The notes under the pieces: generated by a model
The model's input: the letters and a program-made list of their open reading frames with translations, nothing else
What the model was told of the DNA's origin: nothing
Databases searched by the model: none
Assembly (NCBI RefSeq): GCF_001278705.1
Contig: NZ_CP012600.1
Coordinates: 2,046,190-2,110,189, forward strand
Source of the DNA: Bacillus gobiensis
Lineage (GTDB): Bacteria > Bacillota > Bacilli > Bacillales > Bacillaceae
DNA: 64,000 bases
Direction of reading: 5' to 3'
Shown: positions 46,441-55,076 of the stretch, in pieces
How the letters are laid out: every line of letters starts with the position of its first letter
Numbering within the stretch: position 1 is the first letter of the stretch
Program-made: the position numbers and the translations under genes

Positions 46441-46453
46441 GTGTCATTTCTCC

Positions 46454-47068
46454 TTATCCATGAATAGTTGAATAGACAATAAATACTGCAAAATAAATCA
46501 AAATAACCCCTAAGCCTCGATCGAACCAATGGCTGTATCGTTCATAAAAAGTTCTAAATTTTTGATAAGAAATGACGGTCGAAATAAACGTAAACCATAG
46601 ACCGACTGCTATAACGATTTCAGTTCCATAAATCCAACTAGCCGTATCAGCTGAAATAAATTGGGAAAAACACTTAAGAAAAAGAGTGCAGCTTTCGGAT
46701 TTAATACATTACATATAAACCCCTCACGAAAACCTTGTTTTACGTTCTTATCCAATTCTTGCTTTTGATCCAGTGCCGGATTGTTCTTTATTTTGCTTAA
46801 CAGATTTAATGGCATGGAATCCTAACCATAATAAATAAAGGGAACCTGCTAATTTAATAGTTATAAATATACTCGGTAATTTTTCAATAATATAAGTGAA
46901 ACCTAAAATCGTGTATGTTATATGAACAAATAAGGCTGAAGCAATACCTAACGCTGTTGCAATCCCTAAACGCCGACCAAATCCTAAGCTATTTTTCATC
47001 ACAAGAAAAAAGTCTGGTCCAGGAGAGAGACCAGATAAGATGCCAATTAAAAATATTTGCAAAAACAT
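46454..47068 (-). pseudogene. Frameshifted LysE/RhtB family exporter
   Basis: The pieces form a complete six-helix amino-acid exporter. The first part (MFLQIFLIGILSGLSPGPDFFLV...) runs from 47068 to about 46790. The middle (KQGFREGFICNVLNPKAALFF) is in a second frame from about 46815. The end (FISADTASWIYGTEI... STIHG) is in another frame, from about 46670 to 46454. One shift lies at 46748-46815; the second is a one-base loss in a T-run at 46666-46670. No functional protein is expected. Start lies 2 bp after the upstream unknown ORF. Confidence 0.8.
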
Positions 47069-47069
47069 A

Positions 47070-47384
47070 TTAGTCTTCTCCTTTTTTACTTTTTTTATTT
47101 AAAAGCTCATTCGTCACAATATAGAAGAGATCTGAATCACCTTTCCAAATCTGATTCATTTTTTCTTCTGAAGAGTGCTTACTCATAACTTTCATCATAA
47201 TATCGTGACGGATATACTCCTTAGCCAATAACACCAACATAAGATCTTGTGTATGCACGGCTGACGGAACCAAGCAAGCCCTTTGAACTTGGATGTTTTT
47301 TCTATTGCATACTCTATTCATTTTTAGTTCACAATACACAGATTCAGAGAAATTCAAGAAGTCCAAATCCTTTGAAACATACAC
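47070..47384 (-). CDS. Unknown protein, coupled to the lysE relic
   Basis: A 104-residue ORF ending 1 bp before the lysE start, so once translationally coupled. Basic and Cys/Met-containing (VYCELKMNRVCNRKN), with no membrane segment. An internal ATG (MNRVCNRKN, about 47318) is another possible start. No family is recognised, and it may itself be a relic, given its decayed neighbours. Confidence 0.4.
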   Translation of the reverse strand: MYVSKDLDFLNFSESVYCELKMNRVCNRKNIQVQRACLVPSAVHTQDLMLVLLAKEYIRHDIMMKVMSKHSSEEKMNQIWKGDSDLFYIVTNELLNKKSKKGED

Positions 47385-47519
47385 GTTATTACAGGTGAAT
47401 AAAAAAGCACTATTTTATTCATTTTATTTTTAGAAAGAAGTCACTATTTCGGCTGCTCTCTTTTTCTATAGGACTTATGAAATTATGAAAGAACCTGTTC
47501 AGTTAACGGAGTAATTTAG

Positions 47520-47744
47520 ATGTATCAAGAATATACACTGTGGAATGATAAAGTCCATAAAAGTGGTAGAAGGTCATTCACATCAAGAAGAAAGAAATTG
47601 TTAGGCATCACAGATCGTGATATTTTTTCTATGCAATTGTTAGATAAAGAATCACTTCAAAAACGTGATTTAAAGCTGTATTCAATCTTAAAAGATGAGT
47701 TTGCTCTTTGCCCGGCATACAAAAAAGACCAGATCAGCATCTGA
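47520..47744 (+). CDS. Unknown small basic protein
   Basis: A 74-residue ORF with GGAG eight bases before the ATG. Many Lys/Arg in the N-terminal half (SGRRSFTSRRKKLLG) and no membrane segment or recognised motif. It ends inside a bidirectional terminator (47727-47755). A true gene is plausible but unproven. Confidence 0.45.
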   Translation: MYQEYTLWNDKVHKSGRRSFTSRRKKLLGITDRDIFSMQLLDKESLQKRDLKLYSILKDEFALCPAYKKDQISI

Positions 47745-47755
47745 TTTGGTCTAAT
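47727..47755. terminator. Bidirectional terminator between the 47.5-kb ORF and ysdA
   Basis: AGACCAGATCAG and CTGATTTGGTCT form a 12-bp stem with one G-T pair across a 5-nt loop. It overlaps the ends of both converging genes. Confidence 0.7.
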
Positions 47756-48017
47756 AGAACATGAAATAATAAACACCAAGCCCCACGTGCAAAATAAAGC
47801 ACACCGGGACTCCGAGCCGAAAGCTTATGTGCTTCGTTTTATGCCGGAAGTAATACATGCCGGCACCGATGCCAGCTGATCCAAAAAGCAGGCATACCAC
47901 CCAAAGATGCGACTCGGAAATCCGCCATTTGTGTTCGCGTGCCCTTTTTTTATCAATTCCCATCAAAGTGTACCCATAAAGATTGATAAGGACGATGAAT
48001 AGAGCGATATAATACAA
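47751..48017 (-). CDS. ysdA: DUF1294 membrane protein YsdA
   Basis: An 88-residue protein with two to three hydrophobic segments and the DUF1294 core (GIDKKRAREHKWRISE, LLFGSAGIGAGMYYFRHKTKH). The function is unknown. It lies downstream of rplT as in B. subtilis, in the same direction after a terminator. Confidence 0.85.
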   Translation of the reverse strand: MYYIALFIVLINLYGYTLMGIDKKRAREHKWRISESHLWVVCLLFGSAGIGAGMYYFRHKTKHISFRLGVPVCFILHVGLGVYYFMFY

Positions 48018-48048
48018 GGAACGTCACCTCGGAGTCATTTAAAACTGA

Positions 48049-48078
48049 AAAAGCCACCCAAATCGAGTGGCTTTTCGT
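48049..48078 (-). terminator. Terminator of infC-rpmI-rplT
   Basis: Leftward, AAAGCCACTCGATTTGGGTGGCTTTTT forms a stem with a T-run directly after the rplT stop. Confidence 0.9.
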
Positions 48079-48080
48079 CA

Positions 48081-48449
<369 letters not shown>

Positions 48450-48464
48450 CTACTAATTTTCGAA

Positions 48465-48665
48465 TTATTTCATGTTAGCAAGCATTTGCTTGATGCGTTT
48501 GAAATCTCCAGCGCTCACCATGGCACTTTTACGAAGCTTTCTTTTTTGTTTTTGTGACTTGTTGGCAAACATATGGCTTCTGAATGAATGAGAACGTTTC
48601 AACTTTCCGGAACCTGTTCTTTTAAAACGCTTAGCAGATCCACGATGAGTTTTCATTTTTGGCAT
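48465..48665 (-). CDS. rpmI: 50S ribosomal protein L35
   Basis: A 66-residue very basic ribosomal protein ([21 protein letters not shown]). Lies 27 bp before rplT and 13 bp after infC. Standard length. Confidence 0.97.
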   Translation of the reverse strand: MPKMKTHRGSAKRFKRTGSGKLKRSHSFRSHMFANKSQKQKRKLRKSAMVSAGDFKRIKQMLANMK

Positions 48666-48678
48666 AGATGTTTCCTCC

Positions 48679-49200
48679 TTATTGCTTTTCGTTTTTAGGC
48701 GCTAACATTAAGAACATGCTGCGGCCGTCCATTTTCGGTTTCGTTTCAACTGTCGCCACTTCCTCGCATGCTTCAGAAAAACGATCCAAAACGCGCTGGC
48801 CGATTTCTTTATGGGTAATCGCACGACCTTTAAAGCGGATCGAAGCTTTCACTTTATCCCCTTTTTGCAGGAATTTAATGGCGTTGCGCAACTTCGTATT
48901 AAAGTCATGCTCGTCGATTGTGGGACTTAACCGAACTTCTTTTAAGTTAATGATTTTTTGATTTTTACGTGCTTCTTTATCCTTCTTCTGCTGTTCAAAT
49001 CTAAACTTCCCGTAATCCATGATTCTGCATACAGGCGGTTTGGCATTTGCAGCAACTAATACAAGGTCAAGATTTGCCCGACCGGCAATTTCTAGCGCTT
49101 CCTGGCGGGATTTAATTCCCAACTGATCGCCATTTTGCCCAATCAAACGTACTTCACGTGCACGGATACCCTCATTAACCAATTGATCTTTGCTAATAAT
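48679..49200 (-). CDS. infC: Translation initiation factor IF-3, ATT start
   Basis: Prevents premature joining of ribosome subunits and proofreads start-codon choice. About 173 residues: N-terminal domain ([15 protein letters not shown]) and C-terminal domain ([31 protein letters not shown]). An ATG start would lose the conserved SKDQLVNEG segment. That segment is preceded by ATT-ATT (49195-49200) after GGAGGTGG, so an ATT start is inferred; either ATT is possible. Rare ATT starts in infC are known to allow self-control by IF-3. Confidence 0.9.
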   Translation of the reverse strand: MISKDQLVNEGIRAREVRLIGQNGDQLGIKSRQEALEIAGRANLDLVLVAANAKPPVCRIMDYGKFRFEQQKKDKEARKNQKIINLKEVRLSPTIDEHDFNTKLRNAIKFLQKGDKVKASIRFKGRAITHKEIGQRVLDRFSEACEEVATVETKPKMDGRSMFLMLAPKNEKQ

Positions 49201-49424
49201 TAGCCACCTCCATAGAATGTTTGAATTGATTCACAACTTTAGCTTTTGACTTTTTCATTGTATCTTTACAGGCAAACAAAAAGTGCGGGCACCACAGACG
49301 GCACCCACACTCGAACATTTAAGGAAATAATTAAAAATGTACGGTTAACCTGCCAACTACAAGAATGTGTCAATCAGGTGAGAAGCGGGTGCTTCTTCTT
49401 GTGATGTATATTCAATTCTCACTT
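49201..49424 (-). ncRNA. L20-type leader of infC-rpmI-rplT
   Basis: A leader of about 220 nt between the promoter and infC. The intrinsic terminator GTGGGTGCC...GGTGCCCGCAC followed by TTTTTG lies at 49280-49312. Upstream inverted segments (AGAAGAAGCACCCGCTTCT) can form an alternative fold. The layout matches the L20 autoregulatory leader of low-GC Gram-positives, where L20 binding promotes termination. Confidence 0.8.
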
Positions 49425-49453
49425 AGTTTACACGAAGTTAGATAAACAGTCAA
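49425..49453 (-). promoter_or_regulatory. infC: Sigma-A promoter of infC operon
   Basis: Leftward TTGACT (49448-49453) and TAAACT (49425-49430) are spaced exactly 17 bp and lie just upstream of the L20 leader. Confidence 0.7.
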
Positions 49454-49808
49454 GAAACACTTCTTTAATGCAACTTTTTTAGTTTAGCATGGAAGAATTG
49501 GAGATGCAAGGGATTTTCGTTTCATATCCTGATTGCAGCAGTGAATAAAGTACCCTAATGGAACAGGAACTCGGGCTCCGGATACTGGTGTGATAATTGA
49601 TCGTTTTATGAATTGCATATGATTTTATTTCATTGAAAATCACCCTCCCTTGAAAAATGAAAAAACAACACCGTCTCTGACTAATTTTTATCAATAGAAT
49701 AATAATTTTAAGAGTATATTGCACTTTCAATTCTACACAAATTTCACATAATTTAATTTTTAATGTCGATAATAACGTTAAAAAATGTATTGAGGAGTAA
49801 ATGCCTTT
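49454..49808. other. AT-rich gap between infC leader and murE-like gene
   Basis: No convincing gene is seen. A 113-codon leftward open frame here has no ribosome site and odd composition, and is judged spurious. The right end holds the ribosome site (GAGGAG) of the murE-like gene. Confidence 0.5.
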
Positions 49809-51266
49809 ATGAATTTGCATCCTTTGATTAAAGGAATAGGGAATGATGATGGCAATATAAAATTAATCGCCGATAGAAAAATTAGAGGTGTTACCGATAC
49901 TTCCAAAAACGTCCAAGACGGGTATTTATTCGTAGCAATCAAGGGCAATACTGCAGATGGTCATTCCTATATTCAAGAAGCTGTATCGAAAGGTGCTGTT
50001 GCTGTTGTCGGAGAAGAAGAAATAAGTAACCTTTCTGTGCCTTATATAAAAGTTGATAACACTAGAAAAGCATTAGGTATCATTGCGAAAGAGTTTTATG
50101 GAAATCCTTCGAACGATAAAATAATGATTGGTTTAACCGGGACAAATGGTAAAACTACTACAAGTTTTTTAATTAAACATATTCTTGAACAAAATGGCTT
50201 TTCTTGTTCCTTAATTGGAACAATTCATTACGTTATTAATGGAGAACAAATAGCAGCCGTTAATACCACACCAAGTTCTCTAGTATTAAATGATCTGCTT
50301 TCTAAAAGTAAAGATGAAGTTGTTATTATGGAGCTTTCATCCCACGGGTTATCTCAATATCGAGCAGAAGGCATGGAATTTAATATTTGCATATTTACAA
50401 ATTTAACTCATGATCATTTGGACTATCATACATCCATGGAAAATTACTTTGAATCTAAAGCAAGTCTTTTTAAAAAAATTAAAAGTAATGGACAAGCAAT
50501 TATTAATATAGATGATATCTGGGGAGAGAAGTTGGCGAATATATTGAAAGATCAAGGAGAGAGGGAGGTATACACAATAGGGAAATCTCCTGGCTCAGAT
50601 CTTAAAATACATTCCGCACATATAACAAGTACAAGGATCTCAGATCACTCAGAGGAATTTGAAATTCAACTTCCAATGGCAGGTTTACATAACTTATATA
50701 ATGCCGTAATGGCATTTGCAGTTGCCGAGCAGTTTAGAATAAGAAAAGATAAAATCGTTTCAGCAATTGAAAGTTTTCAAGGAGTCCCAGGTCGATTTGA
50801 AAATTATAAGTATAAAAACGGAGCAATGATAGTTATAGACTATGCACATACAGCAGATGCGATATTTCATTGTTTAAAGACTGCTAAAGACTGTGGAGCT
50901 AACAGACTTTTTCATGTTTATGGATTTAGAGGTAATAGGGACGTCAGTAAGAGAAAAGAAATGCTCAAAATTTCATCTGAACTAAGTGATAAATATATTT
51001 TAACATTTGATGATTTAAATGGCGTACCTCATGAAGAAATGAGAGCTTCACTCGAAATTTTAAATAAAGAATTCGGTAATGAAAAAGGTATAATCATTCC
51101 AGATCGAACGGAAGCTATTACTTTTGCTCTAAATCTGTGCAGTAAACAGGATTGGGTTGTGATTACTGGAAAAGGCCATGAAAAATATCAGCATATTTTT
51201 TCATTACGAACTTCCTCAGATCTTGAAACAGTAAAATATTTGAACAGTAAATTTTTTAGTGAATGA
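49809..51266 (+). CDS. Stand-alone MurE-like Mur ligase
   Basis: A 485-residue ATP-dependent ligase of the MurE family, which normally adds the third residue to UDP-MurNAc-dipeptide. P-loop GTNGKTT at 111-117, SSHGLSQYR, TNLTHDHLDYH, carbamylated-Lys motif ESKASLF near 215, and GKGHE near 454. The substrate-specificity motif (DNPR in diaminopimelate enzymes) is replaced by DDLNGVP at 401-407, so the acceptor is probably another amino acid or another substrate. The gene is AT-rich, isolated from the mur cluster and flanked by mobile-element debris, suggesting horizontal gain. Confidence 0.85.
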   Translation: MNLHPLIKGIGNDDGNIKLIADRKIRGVTDTSKNVQDGYLFVAIKGNTADGHSYIQEAVSKGAVAVVGEEEISNLSVPYIKVDNTRKALGIIAKEFYGNPSNDKIMIGLTGTNGKTTTSFLIKHILEQNGFSCSLIGTIHYVINGEQIAAVNTTPSSLVLNDLLSKSKDEVVIMELSSHGLSQYRAEGMEFNICIFTNLTHDHLDYHTSMENYFESKASLFKKIKSNGQAIINIDDIWGEKLANILKDQGEREVYTIGKSPGSDLKIHSAHITSTRISDHSEEFEIQLPMAGLHNLYNAVMAFAVAEQFRIRKDKIVSAIESFQGVPGRFENYKYKNGAMIVIDYAHTADAIFHCLKTAKDCGANRLFHVYGFRGNRDVSKRKEMLKISSELSDKYILTFDDLNGVPHEEMRASLEILNKEFGNEKGIIIPDRTEAITFALNLCSKQDWVVITGKGHEKYQHIFSLRTSSDLETVKYLNSKFFSE

Positions 51267-51300
51267 AATTATTTATTTTTTTTAGATTATCCCACAGATA

Positions 51301-51353
51301 ATAAAGTGAACCTTCAATCAGTGAGGGGTTACTGCCCGTTAATACGGGATAAA
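51301..51353 (-). mobile_element. 53-bp internally deleted MITE-like element
   Basis: Read leftward, ATCCCG...CGGGCAGTAA then CACTGATTGAAGGTTCACTTTAT match both ends of the 162-bp element at 53568-53729, with the middle removed. ATAAA direct repeats flank it (51301-51305 and 51349-51353), fitting a 5-bp target duplication (TTTAT). The deletion matches recombination between two ACCCCCAC copies present in the long element. Non-coding. Confidence 0.75.
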
Positions 51354-51442
51354 AAGAATTGCCAGAAAAATTTCACCTTTATCATCCTCACCACCTATTG
51401 TAAAATAAACAACGAATATAGAATAAACCTGAGGAGACGAAT

Positions 51443-52225
51443 ATGAGAGCCGTATTTTTTGATTTGGATGATACCCTTTTATGGGATGAGAAAAGCGTAA
51501 GTACAACTTTTTATCACACATGTCTTGAAGCAGAAAAGAAGTATGGACTTGATCCGAAAGAATTTGAAGAAACTGTGCGCGAGGCGGCAAGAGACCTGTA
51601 TATGACATATGAAACTTACCCGTACACAGTCATGATCGGCATCAATCCTTTCGAAGGTCTTTGGTCCAATTTTAGTGAACCAATCAGCGAAGGCTTTAAG
51701 AAGTTAAACAAAATCGCACCCGAATACAGAAGAAATGCTTGGACAAATGGCTTGAAGGCTGCCGGCATTGACGATCCGGAATTCGGGGCTTACTTAGCCC
51801 AGTTTTTTGCTGACGAACGCAGAAGGCGGCCGTACGTCTATGACGAAACATTCGCTGTGCTTGATCAACTGAAAGGAAAGTACGAGCTTTTGCTTTTGAC
51901 AAACGGCGATCCAAGCCTGCAGAAGGAAAAGCTTGCCGGAGTTCCAGAGCTTGCGCCGTATTTCAATGAAATTGTCATTTCCGGCGATTTTGGAAAAGGA
52001 AAGCCCGATCCCGGAATTTTCGAACACTGTCTCGATCTGATGGGACTTTCGAAGGAAGACGCCATTATGGTTGGAGACAATTTGAACACGGATATCCTCG
52101 GAGCTTCCAGAGCAGGTGTCAAAACAGTATGGGTTAATCGAAACAGCAAAACGAATGAAACGGAAGTCAAGCCGGATTACGAAATCAGCCATTTGGAAGA
52201 GCTGTTTCCGATTCTTGGCGAATAA
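51443..52225 (+). CDS. HAD superfamily hydrolase
   Basis: A 260-residue haloacid-dehalogenase-type phosphatase. Motif [13 protein letters not shown] (nucleophile D) near 5-16, motif II LTNGDP near 153, motif III Lys in KGKPDPGIF near 187, motif [15 protein letters not shown] near 209. The helical cap of about 100 residues resembles YjjG/N-acylneuraminate-phosphatase relatives. The natural substrate is unknown. Ends with a terminator. Confidence 0.88.
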   Translation: MRAVFFDLDDTLLWDEKSVSTTFYHTCLEAEKKYGLDPKEFEETVREAARDLYMTYETYPYTVMIGINPFEGLWSNFSEPISEGFKKLNKIAPEYRRNAWTNGLKAAGIDDPEFGAYLAQFFADERRRRPYVYDETFAVLDQLKGKYELLLLTNGDPSLQKEKLAGVPELAPYFNEIVISGDFGKGKPDPGIFEHCLDLMGLSKEDAIMVGDNLNTDILGASRAGVKTVWVNRNSKTNETEVKPDYEISHLEELFPILGE

Positions 52226-52233
52226 ACGAGACT

Positions 52234-52268
52234 GGGAGTGACTGCTAGTGTGGGGTCACTCCCTTTTG
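52234..52268 (+). terminator. Terminator after HAD hydrolase gene
   Basis: GGGAGTGAC (52234-52242) pairs with GTCACTCCC (52255-52263), followed by TTTTG. Confidence 0.75.
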
Positions 52269-52422
52269 AGATTTATTTTGTGAAAACTTCAGTGCTTTGA
52301 AAACTCCTCATCAAATACGCAAAACCCCTGTTCTTATTTTAAGAAGGGGGTAAAAAAATAAAACGGATTATTTTTTTCGTAATCGCGCCAATTTGTTCAT
52401 AATCGAGTTCTCTGAACGATTT

Positions 52423-52920
52423 TTAGCCTTTATAACTAACTTTTCCTGTCTCAACTAATTCCTTCAGCCCCATAAACATTAAATTCCAGCCATGTTCAGA
52501 GCCTTCGTGATACTCTCTAAGAGCTTTTTCGATATCAGATTTTGTCCAATTTTCTTCATGAGGAACGATGATGTTTTGTGTAAATGTCATTTCACAGCCT
52601 TGCTGAATTTCTTTTAGCTCAACTGTAATTGTATCTTCTAATTCGCTAAATTGCGGCATCTTAAAAGTAAACACTAATTTAGTTGGAGGAACAATTTCTA
52701 GATACTCCCCGATCGCTCGATAATCTTTTCCATCTCGATGATCAACAATTTCCCATGTACCTCCTACTTGAGGATTATTTTGAGCCACCTTATTTGTCCC
52801 TTCTAATGTAAAGAACCATTTTCTCATCATCTCTTGGTTCAGCCATGCATCAAAAACTCTTTCTGGTGCTACATCAAAAATCCTTGTCATTTTTAAAGTG
52901 GTTGTTGAAAAATTTTTCAC
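52423..52920 (-). CDS. AHSA1/SRPBCC domain protein
   Basis: A 165-residue START-like protein of the AHSA1 (activator of Hsp90 ATPase homologue) family. Core motifs: TRIFDVAPERVFDAWLNQEMMRKWFF near 12-37 and GSEHGWNLMFMGLKELVE at the end. A hydrophobic cavity is expected; the ligand is unknown. Located 22 bp after an ArsR regulator, a common pairing in which the two are co-expressed. Confidence 0.88.
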   Translation of the reverse strand: MKNFSTTTLKMTRIFDVAPERVFDAWLNQEMMRKWFFTLEGTNKVAQNNPQVGGTWEIVDHRDGKDYRAIGEYLEIVPPTKLVFTFKMPQFSELEDTITVELKEIQQGCEMTFTQNIIVPHEENWTKSDIEKALREYHEGSEHGWNLMFMGLKELVETGKVSYKG

Positions 52921-52941
52921 CTTAATCCTCCTATATGTAGA

Positions 52942-53283
52942 TTAATGTTCTTTCTTTTTTGCTTTCAATAGCTCATTTTCAAGAATATCAAAACGATTAC
53001 TCCAAAATCTCTCATAAAAACGCAGCCATTCTGTAGCTTGAGATAATGATTCGGTGTTTAAGCGGCATAAGTGTGTTCTTCCATTAACCTTCCTTTCGAC
53101 TAAGTTTGCTCGCTCCAGAACCTTTAAATGCTTCGAAATGGCAGCCAGAGACATATCAAAAGGCTCTGCTAATTCAGATACTGTCCTTTCTTTTTGAGAC
53201 ATCATATGGACCATTTCTCTTCTCGTTGAATCAGCTAGAGCATGAAATATTTCATTTAAATGATCTTTATTATCGTTAACCAT
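52942..53283 (-). CDS. ArsR family regulator, probably leaderless
   Basis: A 113-residue ArsR winged-helix repressor. The recognition region FDMSLAAISKHLKVLERANLV is near 44-64, followed by the wing KVNGRTHLCRL. It has no typical metal Cys pair near the recognition helix, so it is probably not a metal sensor. I chose ATG at 53283 because TTGAGT-17 bp-TATATT places transcription at this codon. An alternative TTG start at 53319 would overlap the -35 itself. Leads the arsR-AHSA1 unit. Confidence 0.85.
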   Translation of the reverse strand: MVNDNKDHLNEIFHALADSTRREMVHMMSQKERTVSELAEPFDMSLAAISKHLKVLERANLVERKVNGRTHLCRLNTESLSQATEWLRFYERFWSNRFDILENELLKAKKKEH

Positions 53284-53290
53284 GTAGTTA

Positions 53291-53319
53291 AATATAGCAG
53301 AATCCCCGATTATACTCAA
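53291..53319 (-). promoter_or_regulatory. arsR promoter placing +1 at the start codon
   Basis: Leftward TTGAGT (53314-53319) and TATATT (53291-53296) are spaced 17 bp. The A of the ATG (53283) lies seven bases beyond the -10, the usual start distance. The mRNA would have little or no 5' leader. Confidence 0.55.
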
Positions 53320-53437
53320 CTGATCAGTTAAAATATAAACAATACATCCTTTAATGATAATTCCACCCTTTATTGGAATAACATTACTAACGTTTTAGCG
53401 ACTTTATTATCAATTGAAAAATATTTATTAGAATCTC

Positions 53438-53468
53438 TTGACCCCTCCCTAAGAGGAGACTTTACGAT
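53438..53468 (+). promoter_or_regulatory. MerR-type promoter with 19-bp spacer
   Basis: TTGACC (53438-53443) and TACGAT (53463-53468) are separated by 19 bp. The spacer holds the inverted repeat CTCCCTAAGAGGAG. Such long spacers with a central dyad are typical of promoters activated by MerR/TipA/Mta-type regulators, here the regulator's own. Confidence 0.75.
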
Positions 53469-53482
53469 CTTTATTAGAGGTG

Positions 53483-54394
53483 ATGAAAATACTTTATACG
53501 GTAACAGAAATCTCAGAAGCAGCAAATGTAACGATCAAAACGCTTTATCACTATCACAAAATCGGTCTTTAATCCCGCATCACCGGGCAGTAAGACCCCC
53601 ACCTCGGAGATTTCATGTATCCTCAGAAGTCTAGATGGGGGGATCAACTGCCCGTAAAAGCCCGATTAGTTCACCTAACAATCAGTGGGGGACAAGCAAA
53701 AACCCCCACTGATTGAAGGTTCACTTTATTGCCATACAAAGTGAATGATGCCGGCTATCGCTTTTATGGAATAAAAGAACTGGAACGATTGCAGCAAATC
53801 TTATTTTATCGTGAGCTAGACTTCCCTCTGAAAAAAATAAAACATATTTTAGATGGCAAATCTGATCGAGTAACGATTTTATCTAACCAGAAAGAGCTTC
53901 TGCTTGCCCAAATCAGAAAAACCAAGCGCTTGGTGCAGACGATAGACGAAACGATTGATCATGCCATGAAAGGAGAAAAAATGAAAAAATCAGATATGTT
54001 TAAAGGATTTAAAAGTGAAAATGAGTGGAAAGAGGCATTACAAGAGCAAAACACTCATCTGGTAGAAAATTATGGTTACGATTTAATTGAAGATCAAGAC
54101 ATAGATGTTGATTCATTAAATGAATCTGCTATTGAAGCCCAACAATTTATGGAACACATGGCAGATGCATTAAAGAACGGGGTAACGCACGATGACGCAG
54201 AAGTGCGCTCCTTAATTAGTAAACACATCCGCTTCTTAAATGAACATAGTCAAAACATAGAAGCAGAAGATTTCGTAGCGCAAACCAAATTCTTTTTGAC
54301 CGATGATTTTCATCGTCAAATGATTGAATCAAATCAGACAGGGCTCTCCTACTTTCTTTACGTAGCGGCAGAGTCATTTGCAGCAGCTAAATAA
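53483..54394 (+). pseudogene. TipA-type MerR regulator interrupted by an inserted element
   Basis: The N-terminal helix-turn-helix (MKILYTVTEISEAANVTIKT..., to HKIGL) is encoded at 53483-53567. The rest begins at about 53729 (PYKVNDAGYRFYG) and runs to 54394. It includes the coiled coil and a C-terminal TipAS antibiotic-recognition domain (GFKSENEWKEAL...). A 162-bp element separates the parts and carries stops. An open frame from 53729 could make the ligand-binding part alone. In Streptomyces, TipAS made by internal initiation does bind drugs, but the DNA-binding function is lost here. Confidence 0.85.
53568..53729 (+). mobile_element. 162-bp hairpin-rich MITE-like element
   Basis: A non-coding insertion inside a merR gene. 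It has three nested pairings: CCCG/CGGG near the left end (53574-53587); CGGGCAGT (53584-53591) with ACTGCCCG (53647-53654), enclosing CCCCCA/TGGGGG; and ATCAGTGGGGG (53681-53691) with CCCCCACTGAT (53703-53713) near the right end. The right border TTTAT (53725-53729) matches TTTA(A)T at the left with one extra base. Its shape suggests an IS200/IS605-derived or bcr1-like element mobilised in trans. A deleted copy lies at 51301-51353 in the opposite orientation. Confidence 0.8.
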
Positions 54395-54480
54395 CGACCA
54401 TTTTTTGAATAAATCCGACCATTATGACGATATTTCATCCCATTATTTAATTTATCCGACCGTGGACAAATTCACTTGAA

Positions 54481-54511
54481 AAACATCGAGACTTCCTTCG
54501 ATGTTTTTTTT
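54481..54511 (+). terminator. Terminator after the TipA-type gene
   Basis: AAACATCGA and TCGATGTTT pair across a short loop, followed by TTTTTTTA. Confidence 0.85.
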
Positions 54512-54572
54512 ACAGGAATTTAATGATAAGACAACGAATTTAAGGTGAGTAGTATCAATCGGAGGCCGATCG

Positions 54573-54962
54573 ATGAAATATTTACAAAGTGAGTTCACTC
54601 CAGATTTGAAGGAAAAGATTAATCGTACTGAAGAGCAATTAAAAGCCCATTTAGAAAAATTGGTAAGTGAGTATAATTCTGTTTTCACCAATAAAAATTT
54701 AGATTTTGAAGCTGGAATCGAAATAGAGGGAAGCGACCCCTTTCAGCCTGGATACCATTCATCCATTTCAATAGGAATAGCTGATGAAAGCAATGAACTA
54801 CTAGATATACATATCATAAATATATGGGAGTGCGAAAGTTATTTCTTAGGATTACCGATTTCAAGAAACATTCCTGGCAGTAAGATTGCCGGTGAATTTC
54901 TTGATGAATCATTTGAAGATATATTAATGGAATTAAATGAGTACATTGAAGAACAATTATAA
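54573..54962 (+). CDS. Unknown acidic cytoplasmic protein
   Basis: A 129-residue, acidic, soluble ORF (MKYLQSEFTPDLKEKIN...) with a GGAGG ribosome site. A helical first third is followed by mixed strands (IGIADESNELLDIHIINIW). No family is recognised. Flanked by terminators on both sides, so it is a single-gene unit. Confidence 0.6.
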   Translation: MKYLQSEFTPDLKEKINRTEEQLKAHLEKLVSEYNSVFTNKNLDFEAGIEIEGSDPFQPGYHSSISIGIADESNELLDIHIINIWECESYFLGLPISRNIPGSKIAGEFLDESFEDILMELNEYIEEQL

Positions 54963-55012
54963 TTAGATTAATAAAATAGTCGTTTAATCGGGTACAAACA
55001 GATAAGAAAACA

Positions 55013-55047
55013 GGCCTATCCTCTGCTTTCGGATAGGCCTGCATTTT
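55013..55047. terminator. Bidirectional terminator between unknown ORF and thrS
   Basis: CAGGCCTATCC and GGATAGGCCTG form an 11-bp GC-rich stem, with ATTTTTG rightward and a T-rich tract leftward. Confidence 0.85.
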
Positions 55048-55076
55048 TGTCCCTGCCAAAGAAAAGGACCATGTAC

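Noticed and set aside
49479..49820. 113-residue leftward ORF
   Set aside because: AT-rich intergenic sequence with no ribosome site, overlapping the murE-like start; composition is not protein-like.
53729..54394. Complete, separate regulator gene
   Set aside because: It lacks the first helix-turn-helix half, which is encoded before the inserted element, so it is part of one broken gene.
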